Source: Paragorgia papillata
Lineage: Eukaryota > Cnidaria > Anthozoa > Scleralcyonacea > Coralliidae
Direction of reading: 5' to 3'
NCBI GenBank assembly: GCA_035771165.1
Contig: JAWNZC010000348.1
Location: forward strand, 1,550,001-1,614,000
Length of the DNA stretch: 64,000 nucleotides
Positions within the stretch are counted from its first letter, which is position 1; each line of letters begins with the position of its first letter. The translations under genes were made by a program, and so were the position numbers. Below the pieces are notes generated by a model, which made no database searches, was not told the DNA's origin, and was given only the letters and a program-made list of their open reading frames with translations. Positions 22,204 through 30,083 of the stretch are shown one piece after another.

Positions 22204-22635
22204 TTAACGACTAACTGACCAATATTTACCTTCATACATAACTTCTCTGTTTTTTTTTATGCAGAACGGAATATAACTTGGATTTCTGTTTAAACTAATA
22301 CCAGCTCTGTAGATACTTGGGAACACCAGTTTTTCTCCATCAACAGAAGTAAATGTTATTTTGACTGGTGTTCTGATTACGTTTCTGTGGTGTTTTTCAT
22401 AAACTTCGTTTTTTACCAATGGGATGTTAAGTTTTTCGCATAGTGTTTTTGTGTTGGAACTGTTGGCACCTTTGACACCAAGTTTCCATCCCAGTATTCT
22501 GAGTTCTTTGAGTGATGGTGGTGGGAGGGTTTCTTCCCGTATTGTTTGTAATCTGTTGTTTGCACTTGTTCTTAGTTGCATTCTTATTTGAAAAAGTTGT
22601 TTAAGTCTTTCTTTGGGAGTTAATATGTTTGTCAT
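22204..22635 (-). CDS. SAP/NUMOD-like small protein, paralogue 1
   Basis: 143 residues. The middle (LRILGWKLGVKGANSSNTKT followed by LCEKLNIP) looks like a SAP-type helix-turn-helix. The C-terminal 50 residues (VFPSIYRAGISLNRNPSYI...MYEGKYWSVSR) resemble a NUMOD1-like DNA-binding module. The same architecture recurs in the next gene (22713-23231), so the pair arose by tandem duplication. ATG context is ATATAATAAACAATG. A DNA- or nucleoprotein-binding role is inferred from the fold resemblance only. Confidence 0.7.
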   Translation of the reverse strand: MTNILTPKERLKQLFQIRMQLRTSANNRLQTIREETLPPPSLKELRILGWKLGVKGANSSNTKTLCEKLNIPLVKNEVYEKHHRNVIRTPVKITFTSVDGEKLVFPSIYRAGISLNRNPSYIPFCIKKNREVMYEGKYWSVSR

Positions 22636-22658
22636 TGTTTATTATATGTTTTTCTTTT

Positions 22659-22689
22659 AAAATTTCTTATTGTTTTAATAAGAGATTTT
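22659..22689. terminator. 13-bp 3' hairpin with one mismatch
   Basis: AAAATTTCTTATT-GTTTT-AATAAGAGATTTT, starting 24 nt past the stop of the 22713 gene. Confidence 0.5.
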
Positions 22690-22712
22690 GTTTTTTAAGG
22701 TTTAACATATTT

Positions 22713-23231
22713 TTACTTTCTGCTTACGGTCCATTGTTTTTCTTTGTATGAAATAATTGTTTTGTTTTTGATATAGTAGGCAATAGAATCAGCCTTTTTT
22801 TTCTTTAAAGCAAAAGCGGCCTGTTTCATACTTGGGAACTCTATTTCTTCTCCATCATCCAGAGCTGTAAACAGAGTTTTGACGGGTATTAGGTTTGGAA
22901 AATCTGGGTTACCGGTTTTGACTGTGGTAAATGGAATGTCAAGTATTTCGCATAGTGTTTTTTTTGTTAAGCGGCTTGGGCATTCAATTCCCTTTTGGAA
23001 AGCTAAACCGATTAGCTCTTCCCAGTGTGTACTAACTTTTGGCTTATGTGTTTCAAATAACCGGTCTCTGGTTTCTATTTTTTCTTGTAGTTGCTTTTGT
23101 AGAAGTTTTATTTCCTCTTCTAACTCTTCGTAGGTTTGGGGTTTTTCATTTTGTTCTTGGAACTTAATAGTAATTTCGGTTACACTGTTCATTCTTTTAT
23201 TATATCTTTTAATTTTAATTTTTTTATTCAA
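22713..23231 (-). CDS. SAP/NUMOD-like small protein, paralogue 2
   Basis: 172 residues. A Glu/Gln-rich coiled coil (about residues 20-60) precedes the part shared with its neighbour. That shared part has a KTLCE-hhhIP helix block, then FTALDDGEEIEFPSMKQAAF and a terminal YKEKQWTVSRK, equivalent to YEGKYWSVSR in the 22204 gene. The shared parts are well diverged, so the duplication is old. ATG context is GATATAATAAAAGAATG. Putative DNA-binding or virion-core protein; unproven. Confidence 0.7.
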   Translation of the reverse strand: MNKKIKIKRYNKRMNSVTEITIKFQEQNEKPQTYEELEEEIKLLQKQLQEKIETRDRLFETHKPKVSTHWEELIGLAFQKGIECPSRLTKKTLCEILDIPFTTVKTGNPDFPNLIPVKTLFTALDDGEEIEFPSMKQAAFALKKKKADSIAYYIKNKTIISYKEKQWTVSRK

Positions 23232-23259
23232 TTTTTTAAAGCAAAGAAAGGTTTTCAGT

Positions 23260-23284
23260 AATAATGATCATTTCTTTCATTATT
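23260..23284. terminator. Perfect 8-bp 3' hairpin
   Basis: AATAATGA-(9 nt)-TCATTATT, 59 nt past the stop of the 23343 gene. Confidence 0.4.
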
Positions 23285-23342
23285 GTGCACCCATCGTTCT
23301 TTTTCCTTTAGGACCCAATTTTCTCTGAGAACTAAGTTTCTT

Positions 23343-23618
23343 CTATCCGTCCTCCTCTTTCTGAGTTGTCGGTACCAGTTTGAGATTCTTGTTATCATTG
23401 TCATTTATTTTATTTTGAGTTAAAGACTCTACAGATGGCGATTTCTTACAGTTGGGAACCCTTGTGTAATTTTTGACTGTTTTATTTGTCCAGCCTATTT
23501 GAATATTTCCTTCCATTGTTAGGTTTTCCTTTCCAAAACTTAAACCAAACTGAAAACCTTTTTTCGTAATATGGTTTTTGTTATATTTTTCTTTTGGCTT
23601 TGACTTTGAATTTCCCAT
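23343..23618 (-). CDS. Predicted N-myristoylated basic protein
   Basis: 91 residues beginning MGNSKSKPKEK: Gly2, Ser6 and Lys7 with following basic residues match the N-myristoylation plus polybasic membrane-binding signal. The rest is polar (N, K, S, T rich) with no recognised domain. It sits among membrane-span proteins, which fits a peripheral membrane or matrix-like role. ATG context is AAAAATAAAACAAATG. The acylation signal is visible in the sequence; the role is inferred. Confidence 0.65.
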   Translation of the reverse strand: MGNSKSKPKEKYNKNHITKKGFQFGLSFGKENLTMEGNIQIGWTNKTVKNYTRVPNCKKSPSVESLTQNKINDNDNKNLKLVPTTQKEEDG

Positions 23619-23627
23619 TTGTTTTAT

Positions 23628-23655
23628 TTTTTCTAACCCAAACAGATTAGAAAAA
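23628..23655. terminator. Perfect 9-bp 3' hairpin
   Basis: TTTTTCTAA-(10 nt)-TTAGAAAAA, 26 nt past the stop of the 23681 gene. Confidence 0.5.
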
Positions 23656-23680
23656 CAGTAAAAATTTTAGTAAAATTAAC

Positions 23681-24205
23681 TCAACTGTTATCGGGATCAA
23701 CAGAACTGACACCACTGTCATTTTTATTAGGATTTTCATCATTTTGTACTGTAACATTTTTATTTGGAGTTGGTTTCTTATCCCAAACATGTTTCGCAAT
23801 AATGATACCTCCCGTTAGCAAACCAATCATTGGGATATAGGGCGAAATTTTTTTAACCAAGGATTTAACATCATCGCAAAATAGTTTGTTTGATGATAGT
23901 TCTGCATCCAGTTTTTCGTCATCTTGCACTAGATCCAACTGTTCCAATAACTCTGAGAATTTTGTTACGAGTGTTTCTGTTAACAGAGAGGTTGTTTTGT
24001 CAAGTTGGGTTCTTTCATAGCTAAGCTTGATTTTTTCAAGTTGGGTCATTGAAGCTTTTTTTAAATATGCTTCTGAATGTTTGATCTCCTTTGCGAAGGA
24101 TAACCGGATTAGGTCTTCTCTAAGATTTAAATCTTGCGGTTTTTGCGAAGCTTCAGCGATGCCTTCATTTTTTTCGTCGTTCATTGTTGCGTATTCTGTG
24201 TTCAT
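23681..24205 (-). CDS. Single-span membrane protein with helical ectodomain
   Basis: 174 residues. Residues about 30-110 are charged and helical. They are followed by one membrane segment (PYIPMIGLLTGGIIIAKHVW, about 118-137) and a Asn/Ser/Asp-rich tail. ATG context is TAATATTATAAATG. Not recognised beyond the topology. It belongs to a run of membrane-associated genes (23343-25591). Confidence 0.65.
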   Translation of the reverse strand: MNTEYATMNDEKNEGIAEASQKPQDLNLREDLIRLSFAKEIKHSEAYLKKASMTQLEKIKLSYERTQLDKTTSLLTETLVTKFSELLEQLDLVQDDEKLDAELSSNKLFCDDVKSLVKKISPYIPMIGLLTGGIIIAKHVWDKKPTPNKNVTVQNDENPNKNDSGVSSVDPDNS

Positions 24206-24217
24206 TTATAATATTAG

Positions 24218-24233
24218 GAAAATTTTTATTTTC
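24218..24233. terminator. Perfect 6-bp 3' hairpin
   Basis: GAAAAT-TTTT-ATTTTC, 24 nt past the stop of the 24257 gene. Such a short stem could occur by chance in AT-rich DNA. Confidence 0.3.
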
Positions 24234-24256
24234 AAAGATTTCTTTATGTTTAACTT

Positions 24257-25591
24257 TTACTTTTTGTATCTTTCTTTGTACTCTGTGTACACAAAATATG
24301 TTAGACCTATTGCAAGGACCCACAGATTTTTTGCCAACCATGCTAATCCCTTTGCACCCCAAGATAGTGCAGTTGCCAATATGCTTAAAATTGGTGCCAA
24401 TACGGGCCAAGCAAGTTTTGCAAGTTTTGCCAAGGCTTTTCCTAATGCTCCTGTCGCCTTTGCAGTCGTTACAACAGCAGCTTTTCCAGCTAACACCACA
24501 GTTGTTATGATCCCAGCAATGGAAATGGCGATAGCAGCTGAGACTCCCATGTTTTGTTTAGCCCATTCTTTAAATTTTTCAAACCTTGTTAAAACATTGG
24601 TTTTAATTTTTTCTTTTGTTTCTTCATATAATGGAGCCATGTTTGCTTCCAATCTAAGCACTTCCCCCCTTTGTTTACACCTATACACGACATTTCTGGC
24701 TTTTGCTTTTTGAACTGGGTCATCTGTTTCATCTGCTTTGTCTTCCCAAAACTCTTGGTTAATTTCAATAGCTTCCAAGTCATTGGATTTTAAAACTCCT
24801 GCAATGTTTCGAAGAGCTCCGTCACCAGCAATTTTGTCGATATCTCCATTATCATTTGCTTCAATGTTGTCAAGCCCTATTATTACTTCATCACCCAATT
24901 CCCTAGCAACATCCCTACGAATGTTAACAATAACTTCAGGTTCAATATGTTCTGGTGGAATACCTACAAGACCTTCAGTAACTCCATCTCCTGAGTTTTT
25001 GTAGTCTTCTTTTGCTTTTAAATATAACTCATGAAATTCTTTAACTTTTCCCCTAATTTTTTCATCTGTATCTGGGTTTAAGCCAAATTTGCCGTTTTCT
25101 AATTTAACAACAACCTTTACATTATCAAAAAGGAGTCCATCTTTTTCCACAAAACTATTTCTAATTAAGGTTTTGCCCGCACTTTCCTCGGCCTTACCAA
25201 TTTTTATATTAAGACCCAGTTTTTCCCTAAAAAATTTTCTTCTTTGGTTGGTTATTTTTCTTTTCATATCTCCAATTAACTTGTTTTCCTTTTTTTCTTG
25301 TTCTTTTCTAAAGTTTTTGTCTGCTCTTTTTTTACCACCACCACTTCTTATTTTAGTTAGTCCTTCACGTAATTTATCATAAACAACTTTGGGGAAATTC
25401 ATATTGTCAACAAAACTTTCATCCAAGTTTTTACCTCCAAAGGATGTTGTTTGTTCCTCATTTTCTTCTGCTTCTTCTCTTTCCAAACGATCTTGTTCTT
25501 CTTCTTCTTCTGTTTCATCGACATTTAAATTTTTCATTTTAACCCATTCCTTAAAAGTTTCTCCGGAGGGTTCTCCAAAATTTCCATCCAT
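24257..25591 (-). CDS. 444-residue protein with acidic N-terminus and amphipathic/membrane C-terminus
   Basis: An extremely acidic stretch (about residues 22-48) is followed by a basic helical region (about 80-130) and a mixed domain. The last 100 residues are rich in Ala, Leu, Gly and Lys, with two or three hydrophobic spans (AAIAISIAGIITTVVLAG; WPVLAPILSILATALSWGAK; LWVLAIGLTYFVY). I recall similar proteins from other cnidarian Polintons but no function. The C-terminal composition would suit a membrane-active virion protein, the job of protein VI in adenovirus; that is inference. It is followed upstream by the integrase with 7 bp between them. ATG context is ATAAATAAATAATG. Confidence 0.75.
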   Translation of the reverse strand: MDGNFGEPSGETFKEWVKMKNLNVDETEEEEEQDRLEREEAEENEEQTTSFGGKNLDESFVDNMNFPKVVYDKLREGLTKIRSGGGKKRADKNFRKEQEKKENKLIGDMKRKITNQRRKFFREKLGLNIKIGKAEESAGKTLIRNSFVEKDGLLFDNVKVVVKLENGKFGLNPDTDEKIRGKVKEFHELYLKAKEDYKNSGDGVTEGLVGIPPEHIEPEVIVNIRRDVARELGDEVIIGLDNIEANDNGDIDKIAGDGALRNIAGVLKSNDLEAIEINQEFWEDKADETDDPVQKAKARNVVYRCKQRGEVLRLEANMAPLYEETKEKIKTNVLTRFEKFKEWAKQNMGVSAAIAISIAGIITTVVLAGKAAVVTTAKATGALGKALAKLAKLAWPVLAPILSILATALSWGAKGLAWLAKNLWVLAIGLTYFVYTEYKERYKK

Positions 25592-25598
25592 TATTTAT

Positions 25599-26570
25599 TT
25601 ATGTCTGTTCTCCAATAACTTTAACCAACTCCTCGCCATAAAATTTTCCCATAATGTCCTCCTCCTTATCCCGAATTCTATACATAACAGGGACACCTCT
25701 AAAAACTGATGACACAGTAAAAATTTCATCTGTAAAATTTGGATCATAACCTTTTGCAAAGTTTTTTCTGTATTTTTCTATTCTTACATGATCCCCAATT
25801 TTAAATTTTGGGTTTACTTGGGATTCAAGAGGAGGAATTCCATATAGTGTAAGAAAAACTTTGGATTGGTTGATATCATTGACATCTTTGGGTTTCATTT
25901 TAATAGTACTATGAATGGTGTTGTTGTAACTATTTGTAAATTTGTCAAGACTATTTAACCACTCCTTGTTCCCTTTAAAAGTAAAAAATTTCCACATCCT
26001 GGTTTTCAAAGTTCTGTTAAACCTTTCTACAAGTGCAGCCTTTCTATGAGATCTGGATGAAAAATATTCTATGTTTAAAGATTTCAAAAGAGTTTTTACT
26101 CCAACATTGTAAAACTCCTTTCCCTCGTCAAACTGGACTGTTTCTGGATATTTACCAAATCTTTTTTTAAATTCTTCCAACATTTTGCTAACACCTGGCA
26201 CCATAGCAACAGTACTTTTTCTATGGACAGGAACAGCAAAACCAAATCTTGACAAGATTTCAATACCTGTCAAGATCCATTTTTGGTCATTATTTTCAGA
26301 ACCAAATTTCGCCATATCCAGCAAGTCCATTTGCATCTGATCAGCAAGATTTTTAACAAATGTTTTCTGGTATTTTTTTGGTTTTCTAATAGGTTTGTGT
26401 AATGTAAAAACTTTTTGGTTGTGTAACCATTCCTTTACTTGTTTTCGGGTTATTGAAGGATTTTCTTCAACAGCAGCTTGGTAAAGTTTTTCCATGGACT
26501 GGTAACCTGTTACAGGATTGTAGTAAATATCTCGTAACTCAAGATCAATGAGTAAAAGTTCGTCTTCCAT
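25599..26570 (-). CDS. RVE-type (retroviral-like) integrase
   Basis: 323 residues, full length for a Polinton integrase. An N-terminal helical domain (TGYQSMEKLY...TRKQVKEWLHNQ) precedes the catalytic core. The candidate triad is Asp in QMDLLDM (about residue 81), Asp in VQFDEGKEF (about 146) and Glu in ALVERFNRTLK (about 180), the last two about 33 residues apart. The C-terminal SH3-like part contains KFKIGDHVRI and VFRGVPVMYRIRDK. The enzyme would insert the linear element and create the 6-bp duplication. The frame is fully open. It is divergent from the 26636 gene across 65 bp, and its ATG context is TTAAAATAAAAATG. Confidence 0.93.
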   Translation of the reverse strand: MEDELLLIDLELRDIYYNPVTGYQSMEKLYQAAVEENPSITRKQVKEWLHNQKVFTLHKPIRKPKKYQKTFVKNLADQMQMDLLDMAKFGSENNDQKWILTGIEILSRFGFAVPVHRKSTVAMVPGVSKMLEEFKKRFGKYPETVQFDEGKEFYNVGVKTLLKSLNIEYFSSRSHRKAALVERFNRTLKTRMWKFFTFKGNKEWLNSLDKFTNSYNNTIHSTIKMKPKDVNDINQSKVFLTLYGIPPLESQVNPKFKIGDHVRIEKYRKNFAKGYDPNFTDEIFTVSSVFRGVPVMYRIRDKEEDIMGKFYGEELVKVIGEQT

Positions 26571-26635
26571 TTTTATTTTAAGGGAAACTGGATTTTTTTT
26601 TTTGCAAACCCAAAAATTTCAAACTCTAATAAACA
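26571..26635. promoter_or_regulatory. 65-bp divergent start region, integrase / plus-strand pair
   Basis: This spacer separates the integrase start from the plus-strand gene start. It carries AAAATAAAA before the first and CTCTAATAAACA before the second, with a T-rich middle. As no gene ends here, the AATAA motifs cannot be poly(A) signals of an upstream gene. Confidence 0.4.
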
Positions 26636-27829
26636 ATGACAGAATTTAAAGAATGGCCAAAAGAGTGGGACGTTTTTGGAACAGTTCAAAAATTTACCAA
26701 ACAACCAAAGGCTTCTGTAAACATAAACACAATTACAATATTTGCAAATGAAAAAGAAAACTTTACTGTAAATTTGAACCCCATAGATTTAACATTCCAA
26801 CAGCCAATGAAAATAAGGAACCCAACATTAAATGACTTCCTTACTATTCCATATTTTACATCCATTGCTGCTTCTTATGTTGCAAGTTATTTGTGTGGAA
26901 TTTCAAACAAGCATTTTAAAAATGGTTTTGAAAAATTTAGATCTTATTTTTTGACAAGTATTGTCCATTATCATTATGTTTTTCAGGTCAGAAGGTTCTT
27001 AAAACACCCTGACAAACTTAGAAGGTTTTTGACATCGGATGTCATAAAAATTTTACAACACAATCCCAACGATGTTTGGGTTAAAAAAATAAGCAACTCC
27101 ACACAAAATGCAAAAGAATTTACCCAAGACATGAAGGACCTTGGATATGAAGTTAGATATGTAAAATTAACAAAAAAGAGTTATGGAAGGGTTAACGAAT
27201 ATGAGGAATTGGTGTCAGCAGGATCGAGACATTCAGATGATTTCAAACATTTTGTTCCCAAAGATTCCAATGGTTTAACATTATTAGGTCAAAAGTTGTT
27301 CCAACAATCCTTAGAATCTTTTGTTTACTGCGTTTTGGGAGCCCAGGCAAAAACAAGGTGGGTCATTGTTGGCGAAGGAGCTAAAAGTTTACAAACACAA
27401 GAGGTGTTTAAAAAGTTAATGGAGGATACAATAGCTCAGGATGATATTACTGTTTCTATTTCAAATATGAGGCAGGCCATTAAGTCCACAAATGTTGTTT
27501 TGAATTTTGCAATAAGTCCTGGTTTAATTTTAATCCCGTCAGACATGAGAATCCTTATTAACCCAATTAGTGGGTTCAATAATGTTCTTACCCTGGCCAC
27601 AAACAAAATGGTTCTTGGACTTAATAGACACTTAAATATTGGAAAACCCTTTGTAAAACCTATTGGAAAACCCTTTGTAAAACCTGTTGAAATTAATGAG
27701 AAAATATACAAACCAGGAATATTTACTCCTGAAATTGTTGAAAAAAGCGACAACAGATTGCCAGAAGTTTTTGGGGCTTCAATTGGAACGGTTTTCTTGG
27801 TATTTAAAGGAATAGCGAGATTAATATAA
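26636..27829 (+). CDS. 397-residue protein of unknown function
   Basis: ATG in CTCTAATAAACAATG. The product is mixed alpha/beta with a Lys-rich middle (about residues 105-190). A later stretch (SNMRQAIKSTNVVLNFAISP) may be helical. Near residues 342-357 the seven-residue unit GKPFVKP occurs twice in a row, from a 24-bp direct duplication at about 27640-27683. I recognise no catalytic motif. Its partner gene begins 12 bp after its stop, on the same strand. This pair is the only multi-gene plus-strand unit in the element, so the two may act together. Confidence 0.7.
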   Translation: MTEFKEWPKEWDVFGTVQKFTKQPKASVNINTITIFANEKENFTVNLNPIDLTFQQPMKIRNPTLNDFLTIPYFTSIAASYVASYLCGISNKHFKNGFEKFRSYFLTSIVHYHYVFQVRRFLKHPDKLRRFLTSDVIKILQHNPNDVWVKKISNSTQNAKEFTQDMKDLGYEVRYVKLTKKSYGRVNEYEELVSAGSRHSDDFKHFVPKDSNGLTLLGQKLFQQSLESFVYCVLGAQAKTRWVIVGEGAKSLQTQEVFKKLMEDTIAQDDITVSISNMRQAIKSTNVVLNFAISPGLILIPSDMRILINPISGFNNVLTLATNKMVLGLNRHLNIGKPFVKPIGKPFVKPVEINEKIYKPGIFTPEIVEKSDNRLPEVFGASIGTVFLVFKGIARLI

Positions 27830-27841
27830 TAAAAGGAAGAA

Positions 27842-28495
27842 ATGTCAAAGCCATATCAAAATTTAGATGTTTTGTATAATCCAATTATTGAAACTAAGGG
27901 GGGAAATAACGTTACTGAATTTAACGAAAGTCTTTTAGAACTCGAAACATATAAGAACAAAAGTAGTTGTTGTAAGGCATCAACTGTAGGAATTGAAGGA
28001 TCCATAATTTGTGGAAAATGTGGTTTGGTGTTATTTAAGTTGTATGGTTATAACCACAAAGAACCAACCCCACCCATTTTGAAAAGATATGTAAAAACAT
28101 TTTGGAAACTATTTCCAAAGGAGGAGAAAATTGTTGGTTACGAGATCATGAAATTTTTTAATAAGGTCAACAAAATTCTTGTGGGATCAGGTTTGGTTTT
28201 GGACAGAAAATATAGTATGAATTACATTATGTTCATTATTTTTGGAATCTGTCAAAGAGATGATCTTTTGGAAAAAATGAAAAAACCAACTTCATCAGAA
28301 CTAAAAACTTTCGACGAAATAAAATATATTTTAAATTATTCTCCAAGAAATAATGCTTACAGACCATACCAAACAGGATTCAAAGTTTTTGGCAATGCTC
28401 TTAGTGTTGAAAATGTTCTGAAAATAGAAGAAATGAGTGGGATCAGAAAGTGTAAGGAGTATACAAAAATTATTAAAGAAGGAAAGAAATGTTGA
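27842..28495 (+). CDS. VLTF3/TFIIB-like zinc-ribbon protein (candidate transcription factor)
   Basis: 217 residues. Residues about 42-65 form a zinc ribbon (SCCKASTVGIEG...IICGKCGLVL) whose GSIICGKCGLVL half closely resembles the TFIIB and viral late transcription factor 3 ribbons. A helical domain follows in which NYIMFIIFGIC and a LKTFDEIKYIL block recall the C-terminal part of VLTF3. VLTF3-type factors act at late promoters of large DNA viruses, and they are not part of the core Polinton gene set as generally described. ATG context is ATATAATAAAAGGAAGAAATG. VLTF3 and TFIIB-like origins cannot be separated by eye. Confidence 0.55.
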   Translation: MSKPYQNLDVLYNPIIETKGGNNVTEFNESLLELETYKNKSSCCKASTVGIEGSIICGKCGLVLFKLYGYNHKEPTPPILKRYVKTFWKLFPKEEKIVGYEIMKFFNKVNKILVGSGLVLDRKYSMNYIMFIIFGICQRDDLLEKMKKPTSSELKTFDEIKYILNYSPRNNAYRPYQTGFKVFGNALSVENVLKIEEMSGIRKCKEYTKIIKEGKKC

Positions 28496-28539
28496 AAATT
28501 CCATAAAAACTTTTAAAACTTTCTAAAACTTTCATTAAA

Positions 28540-28643
28540 ACTTTTTAAAATATATAACAAAAACTTTTTAAAATATATAACAAAATAATGTTATAAATTT
28601 TTTACCAAATATAAATTTTTTACCAAATATAAATTTTTACCAA
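28540..28643. repeat. Intergenic AT cassette, inverted copy
   Basis: TTTTTACCAAATATAAA units occur three times and AACTTTTTAAAATATATAAC twice. The block is the reverse complement of the spacers at 29365-29420 and 31973-32055. It fills the convergent junction between the zinc-ribbon gene and the 28649 gene. Confidence 0.7.
28576..28595. terminator. Perfect 7-bp 3' hairpin at a convergent junction
   Basis: TATAACA-AAATAA-TGTTATA. The same stem with other loops recurs at 29390-29411 and 32033-32052. Confidence 0.5.
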
Positions 28644-28648
28644 ATATT

Positions 28649-29047
28649 TTAAACAACAACCGCCAACAACCAACCAGCACCAGCCCCTAAAAGTGTTACA
28701 GTAATAGTCATATATTTTTCCATTTCATCGCTTGGTTGGTAATAATCATCAAGTGCTGGTTCTACCGTTTTTTCTTGTAAAATTTCATGAAGTTCTTGGA
28801 AGGCTTTTGAAGTATCTTGCATGTTGTAGTTTGCATTTCGTATTTCGTCCTGTAATTCTCTGACCTTGTCCTTTCTTTTAATTTCATTTTCAAAAAACTT
28901 TTCTTTGTCTTTTTGAAGTTTTTCTGTTGCCAAATTATGTCTTTTTGCTTCGTCAGCATAATCGTGTTTGTTAAATGATTGAAACAAATAACCGGCACCA
29001 GCAAAGGCAACCGCATTGAACAACCCTCCTGCTATCATTGATGCCAT
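28649..29047 (-). CDS. Two-span membrane protein with central coiled coil
   Basis: 132 residues. A hydrophobic N-terminus (IAGGLFNAVAFAGAGYLFQ) is followed by about 60 charged residues with heptad character (LQKDKEKFFENEIKRKDKVR). A C-terminal membrane span ends at the last residue (ITVTLLGAGAGWLLAVVV). ATG context is TTTAAATAAATG. No family recognised; the topology suggests a virion or virus-factory membrane protein. Confidence 0.65.
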   Translation of the reverse strand: MASMIAGGLFNAVAFAGAGYLFQSFNKHDYADEAKRHNLATEKLQKDKEKFFENEIKRKDKVRELQDEIRNANYNMQDTSKAFQELHEILQEKTVEPALDDYYQPSDEMEKYMTITVTLLGAGAGWLLAVVV

Positions 29048-29080
29048 TTATTTAAAAAAAAGAAGTTTGACTTTGTAGTT

Positions 29081-29102
29081 CAAATTTTGTTTGTAAAATT
29101 TG
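29081..29102. terminator. Perfect 8-bp 3' hairpin
   Basis: CAAATTTT-GTTTGT-AAAATTTG, 30 nt past the stop of the 29132 gene. Confidence 0.5.
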
Positions 29103-29131
29103 GGTTTTATCCAATGACATTTTAAAAGTTT

Positions 29132-29362
29132 TTATACTTTCTTTGGATCCACATTTTTGGGAATATATCCTTTGTCCTGTGCCATTTTTACAGTAAATAA
29201 CCCACCTGCAACCGCAACTCCAAGTTTAGCTGTTTCTTTAATACTTGCTGGCGCTGCAAGAGATTGGCCTGTTAGCTTTTTAACGACCATACTTACTCCA
29301 ACAGCTGCAACTGTTATCAAAGCTGCTTCATACAGATCATTTAAAACCTCGTTCTTATTCAT
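29132..29362 (-). CDS. 76-residue hydrophobic protein
   Basis: Two short hydrophobic segments (ALITVAAVGVSMVV and LGVAVAGGLFTV) are joined by a polar loop (KKLTGQSLAAPASIKETAK), with a charged C-terminus. I recall near-identical small proteins from cnidarian Polintons, without known function. ATG context is ATATTATAATAAATG. It lies between the candidate minor capsid gene and a coiled-coil membrane gene. Confidence 0.7.
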   Translation of the reverse strand: MNKNEVLNDLYEAALITVAAVGVSMVVKKLTGQSLAAPASIKETAKLGVAVAGGLFTVKMAQDKGYIPKNVDPKKV

Positions 29363-29389
29363 TTATTATAATATATTTGGTAAAAAATT

Positions 29390-29411
29390 TATAACATTTT
29401 TTTTTGTTATA
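29390..29411. terminator. Perfect 7-bp 3' hairpin with T8 loop
   Basis: TATAACA-TTTTTTTT-TGTTATA, 25 nt past the stop of the 29436 gene. It is part of a repeated spacer cassette. Confidence 0.5.
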
Positions 29412-29435
29412 TATTTTAGAAAGTTTTAGAAAGTT

Positions 29436-30083
29436 TTATGGAGTCTCATAGTTCTGTGGACATAAAAAAATTTCAAGAAGAATGTCGCCAACATTGTGGT
29501 CAACTTTAAATTTAAGTTCATTGTAGACACCATTGTCTAACATAGCCTCAGAGTTGATGTTTGCAAATTTTTCCACTGATCCCTTCAATAATTGTCTTGT
29601 TGTAATTGGAAGAACTGCAGCTGTTCTATCCCGTTTTCCTGAAAATGATGTCCTAGTTCCATCAATCATTTCGCAGGTGATACAGACAAATCTCATTCCA
29701 AGATTTATGTTGACTGTTTCTGGACTGACAAGGTTTGCTCCTCCCCTAATTACTGTTGTTTCTGGATATCCTAGCAAGGGGCCAAGTTTATGCAGGTAAA
29801 GGTCTCTTGTTGGGTATAATCTGATTTTACAGCTATATGGAAGTAATTCTGACTTTATTTCGTTTTCCTTTAATAATCTCATAATCATACCAACAGTCCA
29901 ATAGCCATTGTAGAAACTAATTTTTTTTGTTCCATGCATAACATATGTTGGACTTGTTAAATTGTTGTAATCCCAAAAAACTGTTGCATCCTTAACCATT
30001 AGTTTTGTATCTTCAATGATCAAAGGATCTTCAAATTTAACAGTTGTTTCTCCATTTTTAAGTAGAATTCTTAGGTTCCTCAT
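29436..30083 (-). CDS. Candidate minor capsid (penton-type, single jelly-roll) protein
   Basis: 215 residues, beta-rich by composition, with no transmembrane segment. It follows the packaging ATPase and overlaps its 3' end by 26 bp, in a block with the candidate major capsid gene. Size and position match the minor capsid gene of Polintons and adintoviruses (Krupovic and colleagues), but I see no diagnostic motif and rely on context. ATG context is CAATAATAAATG. Confidence 0.5.
   Translation of the reverse strand: MRNLRILLKNGETTVKFEDPLIIEDTKLMVKDATVFWDYNNLTSPTYVMHGTKKISFYNGYWTVGMIMRLLKENEIKSELLPYSCKIRLYPTRDLYLHKLGPLLGYPETTVIRGGANLVSPETVNINLGMRFVCITCEMIDGTRTSFSGKRDRTAAVLPITTRQLLKGSVEKFANINSEAMLDNGVYNELKFKVDHNVGDILLEIFLCPQNYETP

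Noticed and set aside
24027..24713. 228-residue plus-strand frame
   Set aside because: It lies antisense to two genes that have start motifs and 3' hairpins; it has no domain and no start motif.
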